Origin: Guptibacillus algicola
GTDB taxonomy: Bacteria > Bacillota > Bacilli > Bacillales > Guptibacillaceae
Direction: 5' to 3'
Assembly: GCF_020171805.1 (NCBI RefSeq)
Contig: NZ_JAIVAF010000001.1
Coordinates: 1,116,001 to 1,180,000, forward strand
DNA: 64,000 bases
Shown: in pieces, positions 48,194 to 56,480 of the stretch
How the letters are laid out: every line of letters starts with the position of its first letter
How positions within the stretch are numbered: the first letter of the stretch is position 1
The notes under the pieces: generated by a model
The model's input: only the letters and a program-made list of their open reading frames with translations
Databases searched by the model: none
What the model was told of the DNA's origin: nothing
Program-made: the position numbers and the translations under genes

Positions 48194-49261
48194 ATGCCAT
48201 CATGGCTTGACCTTAGCATCGCTTTTTTTATAGCTCTCCTAACAACTATAGCTGTTACGCCGTTAGTGATGAAATTAGCTATAAAAATGGGTGTTGTTGA
48301 TCAGCCTAATAATCGAAAAGTACACAAAAAATTAATGCCAAGACTTGGCGGTTTAGCATTTGTAATTGGATTTTTTGCAGGATATCTTTATCTATCACAA
48401 TTTTTGGATACTCCGTTAAGAATTGTTCTTGGAGCAATGATTATTATCATTGTTGGTATCCTTGATGATAAATATACCTTAAGTGCAAAAGTTAAATTTA
48501 TTGCTCAAATTGCCGCTGCCCTACTTGTAGTTAGTACTGGCTTAACGATTGATTTTGTTGCTCTTCCGTTTATTGGTAAAATCGAATTTGGCATTGCAAG
48601 CTACGCAGTGACGGTATTTTGGATCGTCGGAGTCACGAATGCAATTAATTTAATCGATGGATTAGATGGACTAGCTGCAGGAGTATCGACAATTGCGCTT
48701 ACATCCATCTTCACTGTTGCAGTATTGAATAATAATATATTTGTCGCTGGAATCGCCATCATCTTAATCGGGGGTACGTTAGGATTTCTGATCTTTAACT
48801 TCCATCCCGCGAAAATATTCATGGGTGACACTGGAGCACTATTCTTAGGTTACATGATCGCTGTACTTTCCGTAATCGGTTTCTTTAAAAGTGTCGCGAT
48901 CTTCAGTTTTGTTTTACCAGTACTCATTCTCGCTGTACCTATTTTTGACACGTTTTTTGCAATTATTAGAAGGATTAAGAACAAACAGCAAATCTCAGCA
49001 CCAGATAAATTTCACTTGCATCATAACCTTCTTGCATTAGGTTTTGGACATCGTGGGACAGTACTGATTATATATTTAATGAGCTTACTGTTTGGATTAT
49101 CGGCTGTAGTGTTTACCTCCTCTATAGTGTGGGGAACATTATTTATTGTTGGTATTATATTGTTTGCTATGCAATTTACTTCTGAAGTTTTAGGATGGCT
49201 TAAAGAGAAGCCCACGCCTATCCTAAGTACAATCAAAAAATTATTAGCGTTAATACAATAA
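48194..49261 (+). CDS. tagO: UDP-GlcNAc:undecaprenyl-phosphate GlcNAc-1-P transferase TagO, copy 1
   Basis: TagO transfers GlcNAc-1-phosphate to undecaprenyl phosphate, the first step of wall teichoic acid and other wall polymers. It is a MraY/WecA-family protein of 355 aa with about eleven helices. Catalytic and metal motifs are present: ILDDKYTLSAKVK near 95, NAINLIDGLDGLAAG near 155, HPAKIFMGDTGALFLGY near 210, and the C-terminal HLHHNLLALGFGHR. The ATG at 48194 has AGGTG 6 bases before. By position next to yvyE this is the orthologue of B. subtilis tagO. A close paralogue lies at 51738. Confidence 0.95.
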   Translation: MPSWLDLSIAFFIALLTTIAVTPLVMKLAIKMGVVDQPNNRKVHKKLMPRLGGLAFVIGFFAGYLYLSQFLDTPLRIVLGAMIIIIVGILDDKYTLSAKVKFIAQIAAALLVVSTGLTIDFVALPFIGKIEFGIASYAVTVFWIVGVTNAINLIDGLDGLAAGVSTIALTSIFTVAVLNNNIFVAGIAIILIGGTLGFLIFNFHPAKIFMGDTGALFLGYMIAVLSVIGFFKSVAIFSFVLPVLILAVPIFDTFFAIIRRIKNKQQISAPDKFHLHHNLLALGFGHRGTVLIIYLMSLLFGLSAVVFTSSIVWGTLFIVGIILFAMQFTSEVLGWLKEKPTPILSTIKKLLALIQ

Positions 49262-49282
49262 AAAACACTATGTGAATTGTTC

Positions 49283-49323
49283 AGCTTGTAAAGGAATACT
49301 ATGTTCTTTTACAAGCTTTTTTG
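49283..49323 (+). terminator. tagO terminator
   Basis: AGCTTGTAAAGGAA and TTCTTTTACAAGCT pair around TACTATG and run into TTTTTTG on the plus strand. Confidence 0.82.
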
Positions 49324-49330
49324 TGAATTG

Positions 49331-49376
49331 AAGTAAAAAAGCAGGTTGTCGAGAATGTTTCGACAACCTGCTTTTA
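49331..49376 (-). terminator. Terminator of the wzy-wzz pair
   Basis: AAAGCAGGTTGTCGA-AACATT-CTCGACAACCTGCTTT-type stem on the minus strand followed by TTTTACTTC, directly after the wzz-like gene. Confidence 0.85.
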
Positions 49377-49379
49377 TTA

Positions 49380-50048
49380 CTATTTTTCTTGTCTCAAGAA
49401 CTCAGGCAAAATAAGAATAAACATACTAATAATTACACCAACCAGAAAACCAAATACTGCTCTTTTTATAGGATCGCCTAATTGGTCTTTTATAGTAACT
49501 GGTTCATTGACAATCGTGTCACGCATATTAAGAATATTTAATTGTAGTTCATAAATAAATTCTTGTTTCTTAACTGCCGATTCTGGACTATCGGGTAAGG
49601 ACTCAAGCTTATTTATTTTTTCTTGGAAAAAGTTTTTTCTTTCCTGTTTTATCTCATCACTTTCTTTAATAAATGCTTCTGCTACATCAGACAATCCCGC
49701 CTCTACCGTAGCAGAATCCTTACCAACCAACTGGAGCGTCAAGATTTTTCCTGGTTTTTCACCTATGGTTAAATCTTTAGATAAATCTTCAGGAGACATT
49801 GATAAACCATACTTGTCATCCAAAATTTTCAAATAAGCTTCATTGGACAAGAAGTCTTTAACCGTGCGGGGCTCAGTCATTCTATCGTATTCATAATTTC
49901 CAAGTGCTATCTCTGAATAAGCCGTGTATGTTTTTGGGGTATTCATCTCTAATACATATGAAATCCCCGCAGTTAGGATAGGAATTAATAATATTACCCA
50001 AAAAAACTTTTTAAACCTATTCAAGACTCTTTTCAAGTTATTTTTCAT
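49380..50048 (-). CDS. Wzz-family polysaccharide co-polymerase
   Basis: This 222-aa protein fits chain-length regulators: a basic cytoplasmic tail (KNNLKRVLNRFKKFF), a first helix at about 17-34, a large extracytoplasmic part with a predicted coiled coil around 125-175 (IKQERKNFFQEKINKLESL), and a second helix near 195-215. The N-terminal half has the Wzz pattern with YTAYSEIALGNY. It directly follows the polymerase (no gap) and should set polymer length. It is a short member with no tyrosine kinase domain, and no kinase gene is beside it. Base composition is AT-rich. Confidence 0.78.
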   Translation of the reverse strand: MKNNLKRVLNRFKKFFWVILLIPILTAGISYVLEMNTPKTYTAYSEIALGNYEYDRMTEPRTVKDFLSNEAYLKILDDKYGLSMSPEDLSKDLTIGEKPGKILTLQLVGKDSATVEAGLSDVAEAFIKESDEIKQERKNFFQEKINKLESLPDSPESAVKKQEFIYELQLNILNMRDTIVNEPVTIKDQLGDPIKRAVFGFLVGVIISMFILILPEFLRQEK

Positions 50049-51524
50049 TTAAGACTTACCTCCTGTTATGGGCGTACTAGCATGACTATATCGAGTTGAA
50101 TAATAAACAATAAATCCAATTGAAAATGAGAACAACATCCAATGATAATTTAAAGTTAAAACAGAACTAGGACTTATGCTTGCAAGAGAAAATACAAGTA
50201 AGCTTGTTGTTAATGCCTCACTTATCATACTTACATTATCATCATATTTCTTTCTAGAAATGTTAAAAAGAATATACAATACACTTATATAAAGTGCTAA
50301 ATAACCAGAAATAATAATAGCGCCATAGTTAACCATTATTTCTGCCCACCAATTATGAACATTTGAAAAGATGTCTATTGGGTAGATGGCATGATTTTTT
50401 AAATAATACTGTGCGTTTCCTGCACCCACACCTAAACCGTAAGATTCTTCAAAATAAGCATAAACATTTTTTAAAATATTGGTTCGAACATCAATTGAAC
50501 CACCATTATTAGTTGCAAAAACTTCAGATTTTATTTTATCTAGCACCGCTATAACTCTTGAGTAAAATAAAGTACCTATCAAGAGAACTCCTACACCACT
50601 CATTGTGAAGATAATTGTCTTCAACTTTTTTCCGCCATATAGAAGCAGCCACACTCCAAATCCTAACAAGATTGATATATAATTTGCCCTAGAAGAAGTA
50701 ACGTAAATAATATAAATAGAACCTAGGACTACCCCTACTCCCAATAGTTTCACAAACCAATTCTTCTGATATTTAATTAAACTTACAACAAAAAACAAAC
50801 TTATCGAAAGATAGCTCGCGTAGTCATTTTCATTACCGAACACTGCAGTAGGTACACTTTGCATATATTTTGCTAAATCATTAATTCTCGATACACTCAA
50901 ATGATTTTGGGTCAGATGGTTCCAAAAGCCCAACACTAAAAGTAAAACTAACATCACGATCCAAATATAGAAGAACATTAAGTAATTCTTTAATTTTGTG
51001 AATAGGAAAGAAATAATAAATACAAGCGATATTCCAGTGCTTAAGTAAAAAAGATTTTTTATACCTAAGATTAAAGATTTTGCCCATATTAATGAAGCAA
51101 TTGCGAATAATATCCAAGCTATCATAAATATAAATATGGATTTATATGGTATTTGACGCCATTCTATTATATCTTTTTTCTTATACAAGTAAAGAAAAAA
51201 CATGGGAACCACTACTAAATACAATGCTCTAAAGGGAAACATGGATATAGGTCCAAGCTTAAATGTGAGAGCCGGCCCAATAAACGAAGCTGCTATTAGT
51301 AAATATAGTAGTAGTTCATGTAACTTAACTTTTCTTCTCGCTATTTTTAAAATCTTCAATGTAACCACACATGCGGGGATACTCATAACTAGAGCACCTA
51401 AAGCAACTTTATCATTCAAACCTGTAAGCACAGGTACTATAGAAATGCTAATTAATATAGCAGCAATAAAGGCAATTAAAATTTGTATATAGATATTCTT
51501 TAAAAGATTGGTGATGATTTCCAC
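50049..51524 (-). CDS. O-antigen ligase/polymerase-like membrane protein (Wzy type)
   Basis: This 491-aa protein is almost wholly hydrophobic with about twelve helices and one larger extracytoplasmic loop, the Wzy/WaaL layout. Within it NVYAYFEESYGLGVGAGNAQYYL and NVHNWWAEIMVNYGAI match the conserved G(x)G(x)N and HN motifs of PF04932 proteins. It probably links repeat units on undecaprenyl diphosphate at the outer face of the membrane. The start is a GTG with AGGAG about 10 bases before. It is strongly AT-rich and sits with its co-polymerase between two plus-strand tagO genes. Confidence 0.82.
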   Translation of the reverse strand: MEIITNLLKNIYIQILIAFIAAILISISIVPVLTGLNDKVALGALVMSIPACVVTLKILKIARRKVKLHELLLYLLIAASFIGPALTFKLGPISMFPFRALYLVVVPMFFLYLYKKKDIIEWRQIPYKSIFIFMIAWILFAIASLIWAKSLILGIKNLFYLSTGISLVFIISFLFTKLKNYLMFFYIWIVMLVLLLVLGFWNHLTQNHLSVSRINDLAKYMQSVPTAVFGNENDYASYLSISLFFVVSLIKYQKNWFVKLLGVGVVLGSIYIIYVTSSRANYISILLGFGVWLLLYGGKKLKTIIFTMSGVGVLLIGTLFYSRVIAVLDKIKSEVFATNNGGSIDVRTNILKNVYAYFEESYGLGVGAGNAQYYLKNHAIYPIDIFSNVHNWWAEIMVNYGAIIISGYLALYISVLYILFNISRKKYDDNVSMISEALTTSLLVFSLASISPSSVLTLNYHWMLFSFSIGFIVYYSTRYSHASTPITGGKS

Positions 51525-51599
51525 AAAATTTCAACTCCTACAATATTTTCACTCATCCTTTTGGTACGAAACCTCCCTATCTCATTATTGCCATAATAA

Positions 51600-51628
51600 A
51601 TTATTCCATTTAAGCTATTGTATTTCAA
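51600..51628 (-). promoter_or_regulatory. wzy-wzz promoter
   Basis: TTGAAA (51623-51628), 17 bases, AATAAT (51600-51605) on the minus strand, about 75 bases before the wzy-like gene. Confidence 0.5.
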
Positions 51629-51672
51629 TATCATTTTGTCGAAATTTACATGTAAAAGTATTCGCAAATTCG

Positions 51673-51700
51673 TTGCATCTTCTGATGTTTCTGTTATGAT
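51673..51700 (+). promoter_or_regulatory. Promoter of the second tagO
   Basis: TTGCAT (51673-51678), 16 bases, TATGAT (51695-51700) on the plus strand, 30 bases before the start. It lies back-to-back with the wzy promoter. Confidence 0.5.
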
Positions 51701-51737
51701 TATTTAAGATTGTATACTAATAAGTAGGTGAAGGAAA

Positions 51738-52820
51738 ATGTTTACAATATCACAACTGATCATTGGTTTCTTATTATCATTCTTTGTATCCATCCTCGCT
51801 ACTCCATTCGTGAAAAAGTTCGCTATCAAAATTGGGGCTGTGGATCAGCCTGATCATAGAAAAGTCCATAAGGCGGTTATGCCGAGACTTGGGGGAGCAG
51901 CAATCGTAATAGGAAGTAGCGTTGGCTTTCTTTACCTGTCTCCATATTCTTCTTATATGTCTAATATTCTAGTGGGCGCTGCTATTATTCTAGTAATAGG
52001 TTTTCTTGATGATAAATACACATTATCTGCAGGAATAAAGATGGTAGCGCAGCTAGCAGCAGCTATCATCGTAGTTCAATCCGGACTAAAAATTGATTTT
52101 ATCGCTCTACCTTTTGAAGGAATACTAGATTTAGGTCCTTTCGGGTATATCGTCACTGTTCTTTGGATCGTAGGGATTACCAATGCGATAAATCTAATAG
52201 ATGGTTTAGATGGCTTGGCGGGAGGGATCTCAACAATAGCATTCTCTTCAATGCTAATCATGGCAATTTTCAACGGGAATCTTCTAGTAGTCTCTTTAAC
52301 TCTTGTATTGATAGGAAGCACGCTAGGATTTCTAGTATTTAATTTTCATCCAGCTAAGATTTTCATGGGTGATACAGGTGCTCTCTTTCTGGGATACGCC
52401 ATATCAATCGTATCGTTGATGGGCTTCTTCAAAAGTGTAACTTTATTTAGTTTCATTATTCCTGTAATTATTCTTGCAGTGCCTATTTTTGATACTTTCT
52501 TCGCTATTCTGAGACGTATTATTACCAAGAAGAAAATCTCTGATCCGGATAAATCACATCTTCATCACTGTCTTATTTCTATGGGGTTTAGCCATAAATC
52601 AACAGTATTAATTATTTACGGTTTAGCTACACTATTTGGCTTATCAGCAGTAGTTTTTTCTAATGCTACTCTTTGGGGGTCTTTTATCATCTTAGGATTA
52701 ATTCTTATTTTCATTCAATTAACAGCAGAAATAGTAGGATTAATCGGCGATAAAGATAAAAAACCTTTAATTAACACTACTAAAAGAATTTTAGCTATTG
52801 GACTATCTACTAAAAAATAA
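51738..52820 (+). CDS. TagO-like phosphoglycosyltransferase, copy 2
   Basis: This is a second MraY/WecA-family enzyme of 360 aa, closely similar to the copy at 48194 throughout (DQPDHRKVHKAVMPRLGGAA against DQPNNRKVHKKLMPRLGGLA). All catalytic motifs are intact: FLDDKYTLSAGIK, NAINLIDGLDGLAGG, HPAKIFMGDTGALFLGY and SHLHHCLISMGFSHK. It should load a GlcNAc-type sugar phosphate onto undecaprenyl phosphate. It likely starts the polymer made by the neighbouring cluster, leaving the first copy for teichoic acid, but the division of labour is inference. AAGTAGGTGAAGG precedes the ATG. It has its own promoter and terminator. Confidence 0.9.
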   Translation: MFTISQLIIGFLLSFFVSILATPFVKKFAIKIGAVDQPDHRKVHKAVMPRLGGAAIVIGSSVGFLYLSPYSSYMSNILVGAAIILVIGFLDDKYTLSAGIKMVAQLAAAIIVVQSGLKIDFIALPFEGILDLGPFGYIVTVLWIVGITNAINLIDGLDGLAGGISTIAFSSMLIMAIFNGNLLVVSLTLVLIGSTLGFLVFNFHPAKIFMGDTGALFLGYAISIVSLMGFFKSVTLFSFIIPVIILAVPIFDTFFAILRRIITKKKISDPDKSHLHHCLISMGFSHKSTVLIIYGLATLFGLSAVVFSNATLWGSFIILGLILIFIQLTAEIVGLIGDKDKKPLINTTKRILAIGLSTKK

Positions 52821-52880
52821 CTTAAAATGAAATAATTATATATAAATAGATAATACAAAAGTGATGATCCCAAACTCAGA

Positions 52881-52912
52881 AAAAGCCTTTGTTTAATTAC
52901 AAAGGCTTTTTT
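52881..52912. terminator. Bidirectional terminator after tagO copy 2
   Basis: AAAAGCCTTTG-TTTAATTA-CAAAGGCTTTT with T tracts on both sides, between the convergent second tagO and the PIG-L gene. Confidence 0.85.
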
Positions 52913-52947
52913 ATTTAACCTAACGTCTAAAATGTTCCCTCAAACGA

Positions 52948-53871
52948 TTATAATTTAAGTAGCTCCTCTTTATATTTTAATACGTTCTTGTAAGTGGCTA
53001 TGGTGTTTCTATGGTCCCTGTGCGCAACTAGTTCTTTCTTATAATTATAGTACTTTTCATTATCACTAAAGTTTTGATTTACGAAATTAGTAAATGATTT
53101 GAAATCAGTTTTAATAAAAACTTCAGCCATACTGTCCCTGTCGATTACCAAACCGTTAAGACGATTCATAATGGGCAAGAAGTAGAATTTATTAGTTTGT
53201 GATTTATAGTTTTTCAGCAACTTTTTCTTGATATCAAATTCTCTTGTAATGTTCAGTATAATTGTTGAGTATATAGGTGATATTGGACTTTGCACTTCGT
53301 ACATCATCAGTGTAATATCTTTGACTAATTCTTCATCTTTTGCATAGAGCTCATAGAGCTTTTTACTTGTTGCATAGTGGTCAACATGTGTATCTATAAT
53401 TGAAGGGAAAAAGATGGTGTCAATACTATTTGATTGAATTAATTCTTTTAGATCGCAATGGATATCGGTTGTTAATAATTCTGAATCTCTTGCTTCCAAA
53501 AAATATAGATTGGTCTTAGGTAATCCCAGATTGTCAGCTACAGCAAATGCTTCTTTTTTTCGTTCTTCAATTATTTCTTCTTCCTTTAAACCAGGAGTAC
53601 CTTTACCTTGTCCATTAGTCAAATAGGCTATATGTACATCCTTACCTTCCCTCAAATATTGTACGATAGCTCCGCCACATCCGATTATATCGTCATCAAC
53701 ATGTGGAGCTAAGACGAGAATCTTATTACCAGAAAGCTTTGAAACAACTTGATTTCTTTCTATAATTTCCTCTTTGTTCTCTTCAATAATTGTTCTCATG
53801 AACTTCTTGTTTTCTCTCGTATGCATGGTTAATACTAGTGGTTTTATGAAACGTTTTATTAATGAAATCAT
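52948..53871 (-). CDS. PIG-L/LmbE-family deacetylase
   Basis: This is a zinc hydrolase of the PIG-L family (307 aa) that removes N-acetyl groups from GlcNAc-type sugars in glycolipids, thiol precursors or antibiotics. The metal motif is VLAPHVDDDIIGCGGAI near residues 53-70, with the third ligand in DTHVDHYATS around 160. Its N-terminal 50 residues are basic and partly hydrophobic, possibly membrane-associated. The next gene upstream is a GNAT-like protein, so it may expose an amine that is then acylated; that is inference. GGGGAGG lies 8 bases before the ATG. It is the last gene of the polysaccharide set and AT-rich. Confidence 0.87.
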   Translation of the reverse strand: MISLIKRFIKPLVLTMHTRENKKFMRTIIEENKEEIIERNQVVSKLSGNKILVLAPHVDDDIIGCGGAIVQYLREGKDVHIAYLTNGQGKGTPGLKEEEIIEERKKEAFAVADNLGLPKTNLYFLEARDSELLTTDIHCDLKELIQSNSIDTIFFPSIIDTHVDHYATSKKLYELYAKDEELVKDITLMMYEVQSPISPIYSTIILNITREFDIKKKLLKNYKSQTNKFYFLPIMNRLNGLVIDRDSMAEVFIKTDFKSFTNFVNQNFSDNEKYYNYKKELVAHRDHRNTIATYKNVLKYKEELLKL

Positions 53872-53891
53872 ATTAATTGCCTCCCCAAAGT

Positions 53892-54911
53892 TTATGCGGT
53901 GTCTGCATCGCCAGCACTAATAAACCACACTTCATTTTCAGCTCTTTTTTCACCTACATTCTTTATTGCAAATCTTAGAGCGTTTTTTCTCCTAAAAGAG
54001 CCTATCGAGTTAGTAGTGTTATCATTGGAGAATTTCGTTTCCCATACTTTAACTACATCAAAATGGGTTCTTCTGAGATAGCTGATTAAATGTTGGAACA
54101 CAACTTTTTTATTTTCGTTTTCATGGATTATACTTTCAAGTATAGTTCCAGTTGTTCTCTGTGCATTGGCGTCTCTTCTAATTACAAATAACGCCATTAT
54201 TTTATTGTCTTTTCTAAATTCTAATTTCACGTAATCGCTATTTGGCTTTTCGTGATACTTCCAATTCAAATACTCAGCGCTTCTTTTTTGATGTGTTTTA
54301 TGTCTTAAAGTGGAAAATATAAAACTCTCATGATGCTTATTAAAAATATCTAATTCTGTAATGCTAAATTTTGTTGAATTATTTCTCTTTGCTAAAATGC
54401 CATCAAGGATAGAAAGGGGCCATGTCAAGCCTGGTATATTCGGAGCAAATGGTTTATATCTCAAAACTTTAATTTTTATTGATATAGGAGAAACCTCTTC
54501 CCAACCTATTTTCTGCAACGCAGGAAATGAATTTCCATTTGGGAACGTGATAATCCACTTGACGTCCAATTTTTCTATTACATCAATAGCTAATATATTT
54601 AGGTTTTTGTATATACCCCTGCCTCTGTAGTCTGAATCCACCATTGAATCTACGGATTGAGCTCCTTTTATAGTCTCACCATTGCACATTATATCAGTAA
54701 GTAAAATAACTCTAGCAGCCACCATATCACCTTCACTATTAAAAGCACAGAAAATATATGCTGGGTTACTTTCACTACGAAATTTCCAATCAAAGTATTG
54801 TTTAGAAATGTTCTTTTTAAATACTTTTAAATATAATTTCACGTATTCTGTAAAATCACTGTCTTTATAAAGGCGATAAATAATATCTGAATTACTCACT
54901 ACCCCCATCAT
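53892..54911 (-). CDS. GNAT-family N-acyltransferase-like protein
   Basis: This 339-aa protein has an N-terminal GNAT fold: YRLYKDSDFTEYVKLYLKVF at the start and the acetyl-CoA-binding region VDSDYRGRGIYKNLNILAI near residue 95-113 with its Gly-rich loop. The rest (to 339) has no motif I recognise, though the pattern fits Eis-like or polysaccharide-linked two-domain GNATs. The substrate is unknown. The first ATG at 54911 overlaps the flippase stop (ATGA); an ATG at 54908 and a GTG a few codons on are alternatives. Strongly AT-rich. Confidence 0.75.
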   Translation of the reverse strand: MMGVVSNSDIIYRLYKDSDFTEYVKLYLKVFKKNISKQYFDWKFRSESNPAYIFCAFNSEGDMVAARVILLTDIMCNGETIKGAQSVDSMVDSDYRGRGIYKNLNILAIDVIEKLDVKWIITFPNGNSFPALQKIGWEEVSPISIKIKVLRYKPFAPNIPGLTWPLSILDGILAKRNNSTKFSITELDIFNKHHESFIFSTLRHKTHQKRSAEYLNWKYHEKPNSDYVKLEFRKDNKIMALFVIRRDANAQRTTGTILESIIHENENKKVVFQHLISYLRRTHFDVVKVWETKFSNDNTTNSIGSFRRKNALRFAIKNVGEKRAENEVWFISAGDADTA

Positions 54912-56386
54912 CTACCTTTCTTTCTAAATCTATTCAGTATTAAAGATACATCGTCTTTAATAACTTTTAAGAATATTAGGGCTACAAAATAAACAAGTAA
55001 ACCAACAATAATTTGTACAAACAGCAATAACGGAACATTAGATATAGGAAGGAAATTAACTCCGTAAACACATATCCCCATTATAGTGGCCGCTGTTATT
55101 ATTTTAATATGAGAGAATGTAAATTTGATTTTTAAATTAGATAAGTGATTAGTTTTGTAATAGGATAGGATAAAATAGACGAAATAGGCTATTAGCGTTG
55201 CCCAAGCGGCTCCAATATAACCGTATATAGGAATTAGAATCAAATTAAATACTATGTTAGTAATTGCGGCTACAAGTGATATATTTGCTATTTCTTTACT
55301 CTTTTTAACAAGCTCCAAACTTTTGTTAAGGTATTGTCTTACACCAAGAAACAAGAATCCGAACGTGACAATTGGTATGATTATATATCCAGCTTTAAAA
55401 TCATTTTTAATAAATAGTGAAGTGATATTATTAGAAACAACTGAAAGTCCCACAACTGCAGGTAATATCATAAGGAAAAAGTATTTAAAAATAGTGTTAA
55501 GTGTATAGTTAACTTCTGTTTCTGTATTATTGCGATGTTTACGGAACAAGATTGGCTCAGCTGTAGACATAAAAATTGTTATTAATGGCATCATTATTTG
55601 CTGTGCGAAAGAATAATTGATCGAATATATACCTACTTCACTACTGTCTCGTAAGAACTTTAGCATATATCGATCTGATAAAGTTAACAGCCAATGAACT
55701 CCCAATATTAATATAAATGGAAAACCATAATTAAAATATTCTTTAATTAAATTAAAGTCAAGGTTATCAAATTTATACAGCCTTAACTTTTTCTTTTCTT
55801 TAATAACTACTACAAGTGAATAAATAATATCTGAAACAATCGTTGCGATAAGAATAGCAGCGATACTTAAATCAAAATTCTTAAGCAAATATATAAATAA
55901 TAAAAACCTAATTAATATTGTTAATGTAGTTAAGACAGTTGCAAATTTCGCTTTACGATTAGCTCTTAAATACGAAAAGAAAAAGGAATGAAGGTTCGCT
56001 GAAAATAATAACACGATTGTTAACCATAAATACTTACTTGGAATAATCTCATCTATTATGCCAAAATAGCTTAGTACAAATAATATTATTGAAATAAGTG
56101 TTACTAATGCCGTTAAAGCAATTATTGACACTATTATTAACTGTTGTTCTTTAGTATCCTCTTCGTCATTTGTATAATAGCGAATAAAGGCCACATTAAT
56201 CCAGTTAACTGAAAGTATTCCTAGAAATCCAGCTGAAGCATTAATTAGACTATATTGACCATATTCAGCGGTGGTGAAATTACTAGTGAAGATAGGAACG
56301 AGAAGAAAACCTATAATCATTGGAACTATATATGTGATAGCATAATACACAAGATCGTGCCCAAAGGACTGCTCTCTTTTACTCAT
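54908..56386 (-). CDS. Polysaccharide flippase (Wzx/PST type)
   Basis: This MOP-superfamily transporter of 492 aa with about fourteen helices moves undecaprenyl-linked repeat units across the membrane. It begins SKREQSFGHDLVYYAITYIVP and has the first-half pattern PIFTSNFTTAEYGQYSLINAS typical of oligosaccharide flippases, then alternating hydrophobic helices with many Lys-rich loops. It is the partner of the Wzy-like gene at 50049. AAGGAG lies 8 bases before the ATG. A hairpin TTTACTGA/TCAGTAA lies at 56411-56428 just upstream. It follows the LCP terminator at 56448, so it is read through or has its own promoter. AT-rich. Confidence 0.9.
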   Translation of the reverse strand: MSKREQSFGHDLVYYAITYIVPMIIGFLLVPIFTSNFTTAEYGQYSLINASAGFLGILSVNWINVAFIRYYTNDEEDTKEQQLIIVSIIALTALVTLISIILFVLSYFGIIDEIIPSKYLWLTIVLLFSANLHSFFFSYLRANRKAKFATVLTTLTILIRFLLFIYLLKNFDLSIAAILIATIVSDIIYSLVVVIKEKKKLRLYKFDNLDFNLIKEYFNYGFPFILILGVHWLLTLSDRYMLKFLRDSSEVGIYSINYSFAQQIMMPLITIFMSTAEPILFRKHRNNTETEVNYTLNTIFKYFFLMILPAVVGLSVVSNNITSLFIKNDFKAGYIIIPIVTFGFLFLGVRQYLNKSLELVKKSKEIANISLVAAITNIVFNLILIPIYGYIGAAWATLIAYFVYFILSYYKTNHLSNLKIKFTFSHIKIITAATIMGICVYGVNFLPISNVPLLLFVQIIVGLLVYFVALIFLKVIKDDVSLILNRFRKKGR

Positions 56387-56439
56387 AATTGAAACTCCTT
56401 AACAACAAAATTACTGAGTCTTCAGTAAACAACATATTC

Positions 56440-56480
56440 TTCATAAAAACACATCTAAGGAATTATTCCTCAGATGTGTT
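56440..56480 (-). terminator. Terminator after the LCP gene
   Basis: AACACATCT-G-AGGAA and TTCCT-T-AGATGTGTT pair on the minus strand, overlapping the stop of the LCP gene and followed by TTTTATG. Confidence 0.82.
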
